From Methyloversatilis thermotolerans (GTDB lineage: Bacteria; Pseudomonadota; Gammaproteobacteria; Burkholderiales; Rhodocyclaceae): a stretch of DNA of 64,000 nt. Below are positions 1 through 8,755 of this stretch, piece by piece. A program made the translations under genes and the position numbers. The notes under the pieces were generated by a model. That model ran no database searches, was not told the DNA's origin, and was given only the letters and a program-made list of their open reading frames with translations. Numbering within the stretch: the first letter of the stretch is position 1; every line of letters starts with the position of its first letter. Where the stretch lies: contig NZ_KB889967.1 of the NCBI RefSeq assembly GCF_000372885.1, forward strand, positions 744,001 to 808,000. The letters are read 5' to 3'.

Positions 1-2
1 CC

Positions 3-281
3 CGCGCCGATATGGCCCATCGCGAAGGCGGCAATGCGGTGCGCAGCACCGGTGGCGAGCCTCAGAAATTCGCCTGGACGGCGGGCATCGTGAGCATCGA
101 GCGCGCACTTCTGCTGATCAAGTCCGGCGCACAGCAGGAGGTCGAACCGCAACTGCCGGCCCTGATCTACCGGCTGCTGCCGCTGCTGGAATTGATCGCG
201 GTCAAATACGACTGCAACATTCCGGTCGACACCTTGCGCACACTCATTGCCGAAGCCGATACTTCGCTGCTTGGAAAATAA
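3..281 (+). CDS. C-terminal part of an unrecognised protein (5' end outside window)
   Basis: The frame is open from the window edge to the stop, so this is probably the last ~92 residues of a longer protein; an ATG at 12 exists but has no visible ribosome site. The segment is mostly helical, with a Leu-rich stretch (ALIYRLLPLLELIAV) and no motif I recognise. It could be the ligand-binding end of a helical regulator, but nothing in the sequence proves that. It lies 86 bp upstream of prpE on the same strand. Confidence 0.5.
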   Translation, partial: RADMAHREGGNAVRSTGGEPQKFAWTAGIVSIERALLLIKSGAQQEVEPQLPALIYRLLPLLELIAVKYDCNIPVDTLRTLIAEADTSLLGK

Positions 282-367
282 GAGCATCGCGGGCGAGGGC
301 CGTCAGCCCCGTCACCGCGAGCCAGAGCTGCATCCATCCACAGTCGTGCGGGGGTTGGAGGAGATGA

Positions 368-2257
368 ATGACAACAAGCAAGGCATTCCGCGAGCGCGCA
401 CTCGCCCAGCGTGACGAATTCTGGGCGGAGCAGGCCGCGCTCGTGGATTGGCAATCGCCGCCTGAACGTATCTGTGATTTCTCCCGCCCGCCATTTGCCA
501 AGTGGTTCGTCGGCGGTACCACCAATCTGTGTCATAACGCGGTGGATCGCCATGCCGCAAGCCGGCCCGATGCCACCGCGCTGATCTTCGTATCGACCGA
601 AACCGGGGCGGAGCGCACCTACAGTTTTGCCGAACTGCAGCGCGAGGTCGAACGGATGGCGGCCATCCTGTTGTCGCTGGGCGTGGCGCGCGGTGATCGC
701 GTGCTCATCTACATGCCCATGATCGCCGAGGCCGCTTTTGCAATGCTGGCCTGTGTCCGCATTGGCGCCATCCATTCCGTCGTGTTCGGCGGATTCGCAT
801 CCGGGTCGCTGGCGACCCGCATCGACGATGCACGCCCGAAGGTGATCGTGTCCGCCGAGGCGGGCATGCGCGGCGGCAAGGTAGTGCCCTACAAGCACCT
901 GCTGGACGAGGCGTGCTCGTTGTCGAGTCATCCGCCGCACAAGGTGCTCATGGTCGATCGCGGCCTCGAAGCCGGCTTTCAGCGGATCGAGGGGCGCGAC
1001 GTCGATTACGCGACATTGCGCGCGCAACACATCGATGCGACGGTGCCCTGCGTCTGGCTGGAATCGAGCGAGCCGTCCTACATCCTCTACACCTCAGGTA
1101 CGACCGGCAAACCCAAGGGTGTGCAGCGCGACACCGGCGGCTACTGCGTTGCGCTTGCTGCGTCGATGAAGCACATCTATTGCGGCAATGCTGGCGAAAC
1201 GATGTTCACGACGTCGGACATCGGCTGGGTGGTGGGCCATTCCTACATCATCTACGGTCCGCTGATCGCCGGCATGGCCACTCTGATGTACGAAGGCACA
1301 CCCTTGCGTCCCGATCCCGCCATCTGGTGGAGCCTGGTCGAGAAGCATTCGGTGTCGGTCATGTTTTCGGCGCCGACCGCCGCGCGGGTGCTCAAGAAGC
1401 AGGATCCGGCCTATCTGCGCAAGCACGACCTGTCCTCGCTGCGGCATGTGTTCCTGGCCGGCGAGCCGCTCGACGAGCCGACCCATCAGTGGCTGATGGA
1501 TGCGTTGGGCAAGCCGGTGATCGACAACTACTGGCAGACGGAAACCGGCTGGCCCATCCTGTGCGAACTGCCCGGTGTCGAGAACACGCCGGTACAGCTC
1601 GGCTCGCCCGGGCATCCGGTCTATGGCTACGATCTGCGCATCTTCCGCGAGGATGGCAGCGAGTGCGGAGCGAACGAGAAGGGCATCGTCGGCATCGTGC
1701 CGCCGCTGCCCCCGGGCTGCCTGTCGACGGTGTGGGGCGACGACGAGCGTTTCGTGCGCACTTATTTCTCCCTGTTCAAGTCACCGCTCGTTTACTCCTC
1801 CTTCGACTGGGGCATACGCGACGAGGCGGGGTATCACAAGATACTGGGCCGTACTGACGACGTCATCAACGTGGCAGGCCACCGGCTTGGTACGCGCGAA
1901 ATCGAGGAGGCCATCCAGGCCCATTCGGCGATTGCTGAAGTTGCGGTCGTCGGTGTCGCCGATGCGCTGAAGGGGCAGATGCCGATTGCATTCGCGGTGG
2001 TCAAGGATCCGGCGCGGATCGCCGATGAAGCGGCGCGCAGGAAGCTCGAGAAGGACGTGATGCAGACGGTGGATGGTCTGCTGGGCGCGATCGCCCGACC
2101 CGGGCGGGTGCTGTTCGTCCATGGCCTGCCCAAGACGCGATCCGGCAAGATGTTGCGGCGGTCCATACAGGCCATTGCGGAAGGGCGCGATCCTGGCGAT
2201 CTCACGACGCTGGACGATCCGGGCACGCTGGAACAGATACGGCTGGCGCTGGGTTGA
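368..2257 (+). CDS. prpE: Propionyl-CoA synthetase (propionate--CoA ligase)
   Basis: Cytoplasmic ANL-superfamily ligase that activates propionate with ATP and CoA through an acyl-AMP. The 629-residue protein has the AMP-binding signature YTSGTTGKPKG near residue 241, the DNYWQTETGWP block, and the C-terminal PKTRSGKMLRR motif whose Lys (about 594) is the usual catalytic and acetylatable residue. The phrase MFTTSDIGWVVGHSYI and the overall length fit PrpE better than acetyl-CoA synthetase, which is present separately at 57.4 kb. GGAGGAG four bases before ATG 368 supports the start. No prpB, prpC or prpD is adjacent, so it looks like a stand-alone propionate-activating gene. Confidence 0.9.
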   Translation: MTTSKAFRERALAQRDEFWAEQAALVDWQSPPERICDFSRPPFAKWFVGGTTNLCHNAVDRHAASRPDATALIFVSTETGAERTYSFAELQREVERMAAILLSLGVARGDRVLIYMPMIAEAAFAMLACVRIGAIHSVVFGGFASGSLATRIDDARPKVIVSAEAGMRGGKVVPYKHLLDEACSLSSHPPHKVLMVDRGLEAGFQRIEGRDVDYATLRAQHIDATVPCVWLESSEPSYILYTSGTTGKPKGVQRDTGGYCVALAASMKHIYCGNAGETMFTTSDIGWVVGHSYIIYGPLIAGMATLMYEGTPLRPDPAIWWSLVEKHSVSVMFSAPTAARVLKKQDPAYLRKHDLSSLRHVFLAGEPLDEPTHQWLMDALGKPVIDNYWQTETGWPILCELPGVENTPVQLGSPGHPVYGYDLRIFREDGSECGANEKGIVGIVPPLPPGCLSTVWGDDERFVRTYFSLFKSPLVYSSFDWGIRDEAGYHKILGRTDDVINVAGHRLGTREIEEAIQAHSAIAEVAVVGVADALKGQMPIAFAVVKDPARIADEAARRKLEKDVMQTVDGLLGAIARPGRVLFVHGLPKTRSGKMLRRSIQAIAEGRDPGDLTTLDDPGTLEQIRLALG

Positions 2258-2299
2258 GTCTTTGCACCGGACCGGTCCAGCGCCGGGCCGGTGCGTGCT

Positions 2300-3157
2300 T
2301 CAGGCCACCACCAGCGTGTGGCGGCCGGTCCAGTGTGCGCCCGCCGCCAGCGCAAGCGGTTTTTCGGCAATTGCCGGCTCGATGCACAGCATGCGGCGGA
2401 AGTCGGCATCCGGCATGTCGCTCAGTTCGCGGCACTTGTGTTCCCAGGGATTCCATACCACGAGATCGCGGAAACCCTCGCTCTGGAAGCCGATGGCGCG
2501 ATCCGCGTCGTGCAGCACCACGGTATCCGGCGCCGCGCAATACAAGCGGTCCACCTCATCGTCCACGATGAGCGCATCCAGCCGGTCCTCGCTGCGTGCA
2601 TCACCGCGTGTCGCGTCGAGCCAGCGTGTGCCGCGCAGGCCCTCGAGGCGGCAGTTCTCGACCTCGCGCACTCGGATGTAGCTGTGCAGGGCCGCGGCGA
2701 AATCGAAGGGCCGGTCACCGCTATTGGCCACATCCAGTTCCAGGTCCAGGCGGTTGGCACCGATCACGACCGTCAGTTCGAGCGTGAAGCGGTGCGGCCA
2801 CAGCGCGCGGCTGTCCGCATCGTCCGTCAGCGCGAAGGTCGCGCTTGCGAAGTCCGCGGTGGCGCGGCTTTCCGTCAATCGCCACATGCGGGTCCGGGCA
2901 AAACCGTGACGCGGGCCGCTCCCGCGTTCGGCGAACTGCGGAAAGATGACCGGAATGCCACCGCGCAGCGCGCTGCGGCCGTCGAAACGCGCGTCCGGCG
3001 AAAGGTAGAGGCGCTCGCTGCCGCGGGCCGGTATCCAGGACAGCACCTGTCCGCCGAACAGGCTGACCGTGCACTGCGCGCCGTCCCCGGCTTGCATGAC
3101 CAGGGCTGGCTGGCCGTGGAACTGTGTTTCGGTGATGTGTGCGGGTGTCTTGCTCAT
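2300..3157 (-). CDS. D-hexose-6-phosphate mutarotase (YeaD-like aldose 1-epimerase)
   Basis: Family members interconvert the alpha and beta anomers of glucose-6-phosphate-type sugars in the cytoplasm. The 285-residue product contains the typical GGIPVIFPQF and GPRHGFAR segments, a central ALHSYIRV block and the late VVWNPWEHK motif. Start ATG 3157 (MSKTPAH) was chosen because an upstream in-frame ATG at 3226 would overlap the preceding DUF1841 gene by 47 bp, while 3157 leaves a 22-bp gap. It runs towards prpE (convergent) and is probably co-transcribed with the DUF1841 gene. Confidence 0.87.
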   Translation of the reverse strand: MSKTPAHITETQFHGQPALVMQAGDGAQCTVSLFGGQVLSWIPARGSERLYLSPDARFDGRSALRGGIPVIFPQFAERGSGPRHGFARTRMWRLTESRATADFASATFALTDDADSRALWPHRFTLELTVVIGANRLDLELDVANSGDRPFDFAAALHSYIRVREVENCRLEGLRGTRWLDATRGDARSEDRLDALIVDDEVDRLYCAAPDTVVLHDADRAIGFQSEGFRDLVVWNPWEHKCRELSDMPDADFRRMLCIEPAIAEKPLALAAGAHWTGRHTLVVA

Positions 3158-3179
3158 CGGTGACCATGCGGTGAGGGTG

Positions 3180-3611
3180 TCAGGCATCCAGATCCTTGCG
3201 GATGCAGGCGACATAGGCGGCACCATCCGGCGGCTGGCGCTCGCGCTGCGCGCGCCAGATGGTTTCGCCCAGGCAGTCGAGCACCCGGTGCAGCGCCGCG
3301 TGCTCGTCGCCCAGCCGCGTGCGTTGCGCCTCGAACGCGGCGCGTATGCCAGGCGGCTGGTCGATCGCGAGCTGTTCCTCTATCGCCAGGTGCAGGGACA
3401 GGTGCAGGAAAGGATTCGTTTCGCCCAGTTCGGGCGGGAATTCGCGGGTGAGTGCGCGTTCGCCCTGTTCGAGCAGAGCATGGTATTCCGGGTGACGGGC
3501 GATCAGGTTGATCGCCAGCGTCTCCATCTGGGTGAGAGGCTGGCCGCTTGCACGCTTTGCCCAGGTATCGATGAAGAACTGGCGCGCCTGGTCCCGGCTG
3601 GGTGTGAACAT
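3180..3611 (-). CDS. DUF1841 family protein
   Basis: The 143-residue protein begins MFTPSRDQARQFF and has the conserved NPFLHLSLHLAIEEQ segment typical of DUF1841, a small soluble family found mainly in beta- and gammaproteobacteria. It has no signal peptide or membrane segment. The biochemical role is unknown. It sits between ppsR (31 bp upstream) and the mutarotase gene, all on the minus strand, so the three may form one operon. Confidence 0.85.
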   Translation of the reverse strand: MFTPSRDQARQFFIDTWAKRASGQPLTQMETLAINLIARHPEYHALLEQGERALTREFPPELGETNPFLHLSLHLAIEEQLAIDQPPGIRAAFEAQRTRLGDEHAALHRVLDCLGETIWRAQRERQPPDGAAYVACIRKDLDA

Positions 3612-3642
3612 GATGATCGATATGCCTGGTTGTTGCGCCGTT

Positions 3643-4455
3643 TCAGTAGGCTTCTTCGAACTTGATCGCCTGCAGCACGATGGCGGCGATTTCCTCGATC
3701 GATTTGTGCGTCGAATCGAGCCAGCGTATGCCCTCCATGCGCATCAGCTTCTGCGCGGCCTCGACTTCGAAGGCGCAGTTCTCGAGCGAGGCGTAGTGGC
3801 TGCCGCGGCGGCGTTCTTCGCGTATCTGGGCCAGTCGGTCCGGCGCGATGGTCAGACCGAACAGCTTGGGACGGTACTTGACCAGTTCGCTGGGCAGCTT
3901 GCCGCGTTCGAAGTCCTCGGGAATCAACGGGTAATTGGCCACCTTGACGCCGAACTGCATGGCCATGTAGAGGCTGGTGGGTGTCTTGCCCGAACGCGAT
4001 ACGCCGACCAAGATGACGTCCGCCTGCGCGAGCTCCTTGTGCGACATGCCGTCGTCGTGGGCGAGTGAAAAGTTGATCGCCTCGATACGCCGTTGATAAT
4101 CCGCACTTTCCTCCATGCTCTTCGGCCGGCCGACATTGTGATTGGCTGCCTGGCCCAGTTCTTCCTCCAGTGGCCCCACGAAATGTTCGAACATGTCGAG
4201 GAACAGCGCATCCGCCTGACGCACCGTGCGCGCCACTTCGGCATTCACGATGGAGGTGACCACGATGGGGCGGATTCCGTCACGCATCTTCGCTTCTGTC
4301 ATGCGCTCGACGCAATCCAGGGCATTGTCCACCGAATCGACGAAGGGCACCCGGGTCTGCCGGAACTTCATGCCCTCGAACTGCGACAGCAGGCTGCGGC
4401 CCAGGGTTTCGGCGGTGATGCCGGTGCTGTCGGAAATGAAGAAGACGGTTCTCAT
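3643..4455 (-). CDS. ppsR: PEP synthase regulatory protein (kinase/pyrophosphorylase)
   Basis: The DUF299 bifunctional enzyme inactivates PEP synthase by ADP-dependent phosphorylation of a Thr and reactivates it by Pi-dependent removal. The 270-residue sequence starts FFISDSTGITAE, a family hallmark, and has the nucleotide-binding P-loop GVSRSGKT at 151-158. It is transcribed divergently from ppsA, its expected target, with 271 bp between them. That pairing makes the assignment to PEP synthase, rather than to pyruvate phosphate dikinase, firm. Confidence 0.93.
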   Translation of the reverse strand: MRTVFFISDSTGITAETLGRSLLSQFEGMKFRQTRVPFVDSVDNALDCVERMTEAKMRDGIRPIVVTSIVNAEVARTVRQADALFLDMFEHFVGPLEEELGQAANHNVGRPKSMEESADYQRRIEAINFSLAHDDGMSHKELAQADVILVGVSRSGKTPTSLYMAMQFGVKVANYPLIPEDFERGKLPSELVKYRPKLFGLTIAPDRLAQIREERRRGSHYASLENCAFEVEAAQKLMRMEGIRWLDSTHKSIEEIAAIVLQAIKFEEAY

Positions 4456-4612
4456 CGTTCACCTGTGGCAGTCGAGCGTTTTCGCATGCAGGGGGCGCAT
4501 TCTGACCCGAAGCGGATTTCGCTGCATCGGTCGCGGCCCGTGTCCGGCGGGGCGACACCGCAGTGCAGTCAGCAACATGCCAAAAAAAACATCACGTTGT
4601 GCCAAAAACATT

Positions 4613-4642
4613 TTGCAGCGCAGCAGCGACTTTAACTAGAAT
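4613..4642 (+). promoter_or_regulatory. Candidate sigma-70 promoter for ppsA
   Basis: TTGCAG at 4613 and TAGAAT at 4637 are separated by 18 bp, about 85 bp upstream of the ppsA start. The surrounding stretch is A/T-rich compared with the rest of the window. This is a consensus-only prediction. Confidence 0.4.
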
Positions 4643-4726
4643 GCCGCCTTCCACGCACCTACCCGGTGCGATGGCCAGTCCGGCTGCCGCAACAAGCAGC
4701 CGCTCCATGTTCCAGAGAGGATACCC

Positions 4727-7102
4727 ATGTCTCGCTACGTCATCCCTTTCGAACAGCTGCGCATGACCGACGTGGAAAGCGTCGGTGGCAAGAATGCGTC
4801 GCTGGGCGAAATGATCAGCCAGCTCCCGAAATCCGTTCGTGTTCCTGGCGGTTTCGCCACCACGGCACACGCCTTCCGCGAATTTCTGGCGCAGGACGAT
4901 CTGGCGGGTCGCATCCATGCCGCGCTCGATGCGCTGAATGTCGATGACGTCAATGCGCTGGCTCGCACCGGTGCGCAGATCCGTCAGTGGATGATGGACA
5001 CGCCATTTCCGGCTGCCCTCGAAGCCGATATCCGTTCCGCCTACGCTGCGCTCGATGCCGCAGGCAACGGTTCGTTCGCGGTGCGCAGTTCCGCCACCGC
5101 CGAGGATCTTCCGGATGCTTCCTTCGCCGGCCAGCAGGAAACCTTCCTGAACATTTCCGGCATCGATAACGTGCTGCACGCGATCCGTGAGGTGTTCGCG
5201 TCGCTGTACAACGACCGCGCGATCAGCTATCGCGCGCACAAGGGCTTCATGCACGCGGGCGTTGCACTGTCCGCCGGCGTGCAGCGCATGGTGCGTTCGG
5301 ACAAGGGCGCTGCCGGCGTCATGTTCACGCTGGACACCGAATCGGGTTTCCGCGATGTGGTGTTCGTCACCTCCAGCTACGGGCTGGGTGAAACCGTGGT
5401 GCAGGGCGCAGTGAATCCGGACGAATTCTACGTGCACAAGCCCATGCTGGCCCAAGGCCGTCCGGCGGTCATCCGCCGCAATCTCGGCAGCAAGATGATC
5501 AAGATGGAATTCGCCGCCACCGCCGCTGCCGGCCGCAGCGTGCAGACGGTGGACGTGGCGGATGCCGATCGCCAGCGCTTTTCGCTGAGCGATGAGCAGG
5601 TACTCGAACTGGCTCGCTACGCGATGACCATCGAGGCGCATTACGGCCGTCCGATGGACATCGAATGGGGACTTGATGGCGTCGACGGCCAGCTCTACAT
5701 CCTGCAGGCCCGTCCGGAAACCGTGAAATCGCACGAATCCGGCATGACGCAGCAGAAATTCCGCCTCAAGCAGTACGGCAAGGTGCTGGCCAGCGGCCGG
5801 GCCATCGGCCAGAAGATCGGCGCCGGACCGGTGCGCATCGTCGACGATGCCTCGCAGATGGACAAGGTGCAGGCCGGCGACGTGCTGGTGACCGACATGA
5901 CCGATCCGAACTGGGAGCCGGTCATGAAGAAGGCGGCAGCCATCGTGACCAACCGTGGCGGTCGCACCTGCCATGCCGCCATCATCGCGCGCGAGCTGGG
6001 CATTCCGGCCATCGTGGGTTGTGGCGACGCGACCGAAACGCTGAGCGAGGGCGAAGAGGTGACGGTGAGCTGCGCGGAGGGCGATACCGGCAATATCTAT
6101 CGCGGCCGTCTGGACTACGAAGTGGTGACGTCCGATCTGTCCAACCTGCCGGAACTGCCGCTCAAGGTGATGATGAATGTGGGGAATCCCGAGCTGGCTT
6201 TCGATTTCTGCCAGTTGCCGAATGCCGGCGTCGGTCTGGCCCGGCTGGAATTCGTCATCAACAACACCATAGGCATCCACCCCAAGGCGATACTCGAGAT
6301 CGACCAGGCGCCGGCCCGCCTGCGCGAGGAAATCCGCCGTCGTGCGCGTGGCTACGCGAACCCCGAGGCTTTCTTCGTGGACAAGCTGGTCGAGGGCGTG
6401 GCCACCATCGCCGCCGCTTTCTGGCCCAAGCCTGTCATCGTCCGCCTGTCGGATTTCAAGTCAAACGAGTACAAGAAATTGCTCGGTGGCGACATCTACG
6501 AGCCGGATGAAGAAAACCCCATGCTGGGATTCCGCGGCGCGTCGCGCTATATCGCGCACAGCTTCCGCGACTGCTTCGAGCTGGAATGTCGCGCCATGCG
6601 TCGCGTACGCGAAGAGCTGGGTCTGACCAATGTCGAGCTGATGGTGCCCTTCGTGCGCAATACCGGTGAAGCGGCGGAAGTGGTGAAGCTGCTGGCGGCG
6701 CACGGCCTGAAGCGTGGCGAGAACGGCCTCAAGCTCATCATGATGTGCGAGATTCCGTCCAACGCGCTGCTGGCCGAACAGTTCCTCGAGCACTTCGACG
6801 GATTCTCGATCGGTTCCAATGACCTGACCCAGCTCACGCTGGGCCTGGACCGCGATTCCGGTCTGGTTGCCGGAGCGTTCGACGAGCGTGATCCCGCGGT
6901 GAAGCAGTTGCTGTCCATGGCGATCCGCACCGCGAACAGGCTGGGCAAGTATGTCGGCATCTGCGGCCAGGGCCCGTCGGATCACGCGGATTTCGCGCTG
7001 TGGCTGATGGACGAAGGCATACAGAGCGTATCGCTGAATCCGGATACGGTGGTTGATACCTGGCTGAAATTCGCTGCGCACAGCAAGGAGAAGCAGGCCT
7101 GA
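4727..7102 (+). CDS. ppsA: Phosphoenolpyruvate synthase
   Basis: Converts pyruvate, ATP and water to PEP, AMP and phosphate, the entry to gluconeogenesis from C2/C3 acids. The 791-residue protein has an N-terminal ATP-grasp domain ([22 protein letters not shown]), the swivelling phosphohistidine domain with [15 protein letters not shown] (His about 416), and a C-terminal TIM barrel with [13 protein letters not shown] and the active-site Cys in GICGQGPSD. The Thr of the GRTCHA block is the site usually modified by PpsR. GAGAGG lies 9-14 bases before the ATG. A strong terminator follows. Confidence 0.96.
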   Translation: MSRYVIPFEQLRMTDVESVGGKNASLGEMISQLPKSVRVPGGFATTAHAFREFLAQDDLAGRIHAALDALNVDDVNALARTGAQIRQWMMDTPFPAALEADIRSAYAALDAAGNGSFAVRSSATAEDLPDASFAGQQETFLNISGIDNVLHAIREVFASLYNDRAISYRAHKGFMHAGVALSAGVQRMVRSDKGAAGVMFTLDTESGFRDVVFVTSSYGLGETVVQGAVNPDEFYVHKPMLAQGRPAVIRRNLGSKMIKMEFAATAAAGRSVQTVDVADADRQRFSLSDEQVLELARYAMTIEAHYGRPMDIEWGLDGVDGQLYILQARPETVKSHESGMTQQKFRLKQYGKVLASGRAIGQKIGAGPVRIVDDASQMDKVQAGDVLVTDMTDPNWEPVMKKAAAIVTNRGGRTCHAAIIARELGIPAIVGCGDATETLSEGEEVTVSCAEGDTGNIYRGRLDYEVVTSDLSNLPELPLKVMMNVGNPELAFDFCQLPNAGVGLARLEFVINNTIGIHPKAILEIDQAPARLREEIRRRARGYANPEAFFVDKLVEGVATIAAAFWPKPVIVRLSDFKSNEYKKLLGGDIYEPDEENPMLGFRGASRYIAHSFRDCFELECRAMRRVREELGLTNVELMVPFVRNTGEAAEVVKLLAAHGLKRGENGLKLIMMCEIPSNALLAEQFLEHFDGFSIGSNDLTQLTLGLDRDSGLVAGAFDERDPAVKQLLSMAIRTANRLGKYVGICGQGPSDHADFALWLMDEGIQSVSLNPDTVVDTWLKFAAHSKEKQA

Positions 7103-7169
7103 CAACCTTGCGCGCGCCCTGCCTCGGACGGGCGGGCGCGTGACGGGCATGGCCGCGCCTGGCGCGGGA

Positions 7170-7203
7170 AAAAAAAAGCGCACCAAATGGTGCGCTTTTT
7201 TCT
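7170..7203. terminator. Bidirectional terminator between ppsA and the cold-shock gene
   Basis: AGCGCACC at 7177-7184 pairs with GGTGCGCT at 7189-7196 around an AAAT loop. An A-tract lies on one side and a T-tract on the other, so it can stop both the ppsA transcript and the convergent csp transcript. Confidence 0.9.
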
Positions 7204-7249
7204 TTGTGCCGCCGCCGCGATGGATGGCGGCTTCAAGCGATCTGACGGA

Positions 7250-7453
7250 TCAGAGCGGCTTGATTTCCGAAGCCTGCAGACCCTTGGGGCCGCGCGTCAC
7301 TTCGAAGGATACCTTCTGGTTTTCCTGCAGCGAACGGAAGCCGTTGCCCTGGATTGCGGAGAAGTGCGCGAACAGGTCTTCGCCGCCATCATCCGGGGAA
7401 ATGAAGCCGAAACCCTTTGCGTCGTTGAACCACTTGACGGTACCAGTTGCCAT
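7250..7453 (-). CDS. Cold-shock-family RNA/DNA chaperone
   Basis: A 67-residue single CSD domain starting [20 protein letters not shown]1 (KGFGFI, 13-18) and RNP2 (LFAHF, 27-31) are intact. Such proteins bind single-stranded nucleic acids and melt RNA structure. AAGGA lies upstream of the ATG. The gene is convergent with ppsA and has a long upstream region, which in this family often carries a long leader. Sequence alone does not say whether it is cold-induced. Confidence 0.93.
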   Translation of the reverse strand: MATGTVKWFNDAKGFGFISPDDGGEDLFAHFSAIQGNGFRSLQENQKVSFEVTRGPKGLQASEIKPL

Positions 7454-7774
7454 GTTTGAATTCCTTCAGAACTAGAGTGTGAACAAGTCACTGCGACATG
7501 CAGTGACCGTAGCGCAGGGAAACCTCAAGGGGAGAATATGGCAAGCGGAGTACTGACTTGAAAATCGAGAACCGACGCACAACACGTTCATGCTTGAAAT
7601 CACCTACAAGGGTGCTTATACGGGAATAGTCGCCCGGAAGCAAATGGAATTTGCTCTGCCCTGATCCAGGCAATGAGTGCGCGTCGCATGGATGTCGTAC
7701 TTGTCAGCGAAGCGGTCGCTGCGGATACACTTCTCGCCATATGCATGGAATGCCTGACAGAGTGAATCCCGCTT
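7454..7774. other. Divergent intergenic region between csp and the PhnD-like gene
   Basis: About 320 bp with no supportable gene. It must hold the csp promoter and leader (minus strand) and the promoter of the lipoprotein gene (plus strand). An inverted pair, GTCACTGCGACATGCAGTGAC, lies within about 7484-7506, inside the presumed csp leader. No clear promoter consensus was picked out. Confidence 0.5.
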
Positions 7775-8755
7775 ATGGCTTCTGCTGGTACCGCCGCGCG
7801 GCCTGAGGCCGGCGGCGCGCGTTGGCGTCAGCCTGGAACGGTCCCGGACCGAGTCGGCGGACTGCTGCGCCTGATTCTTTTTTGCTCTCTCCTTGCGCTG
7901 GCCGGATGCGATCGCCCGGCGCCGCCCGTCTTGCCGGCCTACGCGCCTGCGCCGCCCGATCAGGTGGTGCGGGATCTGTCCTTCGGCATCCATCCATTGC
8001 ACAATCCGGCACGGCTGCTCGCACTGTACGGGCCTATCATTGATGAAGTTAACCGGACGTTGCCGGACATACGCCTGCATCTCGTGACTTCCCGCGATTA
8101 CGCCGACTACGAACGCAAGCTGCGCGAAGGGGTTTTCGATATCGCGCTACCCAATCCCTACCAGACCGTGCAAGCGCGTCCCGCCTACCGCATCTTCGGC
8201 AAGGTCGCCGACGACAGCGATTTTCATGGTCTCATCCTGCGCCGCAAGGGCAGCGCCCTGCGTGAGCCGACCGATCTGCGCAATCGCCGTTTCAGCTGTC
8301 CATCGCGCACCGCGGTGGCGGCCTGCATGCTGCCCTTGCTCTACCTGCACGACCATGGCATGGATATCGCGCGCGAACTGGATGTGCGCGAAGTGGGGTC
8401 GCAGGAGTCGAGCATCATGAACGTGGCGACCGGCATGGTCGATGCCGGAGCCACCTGGCCGCCGCCCTGGCGTGCATTCAGACGCAGTCATCCCGCGCTG
8501 GCTGCGCAACTCGAAGTGGCGTGGCGCACGGACACTCTCCCCAACAACGGCCTGATCGCCCGCTCCGATATTGATCCGGGGCTTGTCGATCGCGTCGCCA
8601 TGGCGCTGTATGGAATGAGTGAGGGTGAAGCGGGCAGGAAGCTCCTGTCGGCCGCTGAAATCCGCGGGTTCGAACCGGCGGACGATGCCCGGTACGCGCC
8701 GGTGGAGCGCATGCTCGAGCGCTACTCGCGAGTGATCGGTCCTTTGCCGCAATGA
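7775..8755 (+). CDS. PhnD-like periplasmic substrate-binding lipoprotein
   Basis: The 326-residue product has a hydrophobic signal segment ending in the lipobox LALAGC (Cys about 45), then a PhnD/phosphate-phosphonate-type binding fold: LSFGIHPLHNPARL, EGVFDIALPNPYQ, and a late GSQESSIMNVATG segment. No ABC permease or ATPase is nearby. Instead its stop overlaps the start of a GGDEF-EAL protein (ATGA at 8752-8755), so it probably acts as a periplasmic sensor subunit rather than an importer component. The N-terminal region before the signal is long (about 30 residues), so the true start may be a downstream non-ATG codon. The ligand is unknown. Confidence 0.78.
   Translation: MASAGTAARPEAGGARWRQPGTVPDRVGGLLRLILFCSLLALAGCDRPAPPVLPAYAPAPPDQVVRDLSFGIHPLHNPARLLALYGPIIDEVNRTLPDIRLHLVTSRDYADYERKLREGVFDIALPNPYQTVQARPAYRIFGKVADDSDFHGLILRRKGSALREPTDLRNRRFSCPSRTAVAACMLPLLYLHDHGMDIARELDVREVGSQESSIMNVATGMVDAGATWPPPWRAFRRSHPALAAQLEVAWRTDTLPNNGLIARSDIDPGLVDRVAMALYGMSEGEAGRKLLSAAEIRGFEPADDARYAPVERMLERYSRVIGPLPQ

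Noticed and set aside
4592-6280. Long open frame (562 codons) antisense to ppsA
   Set aside because: PpsA is certain; the antisense product has no domain and arises from codon bias.
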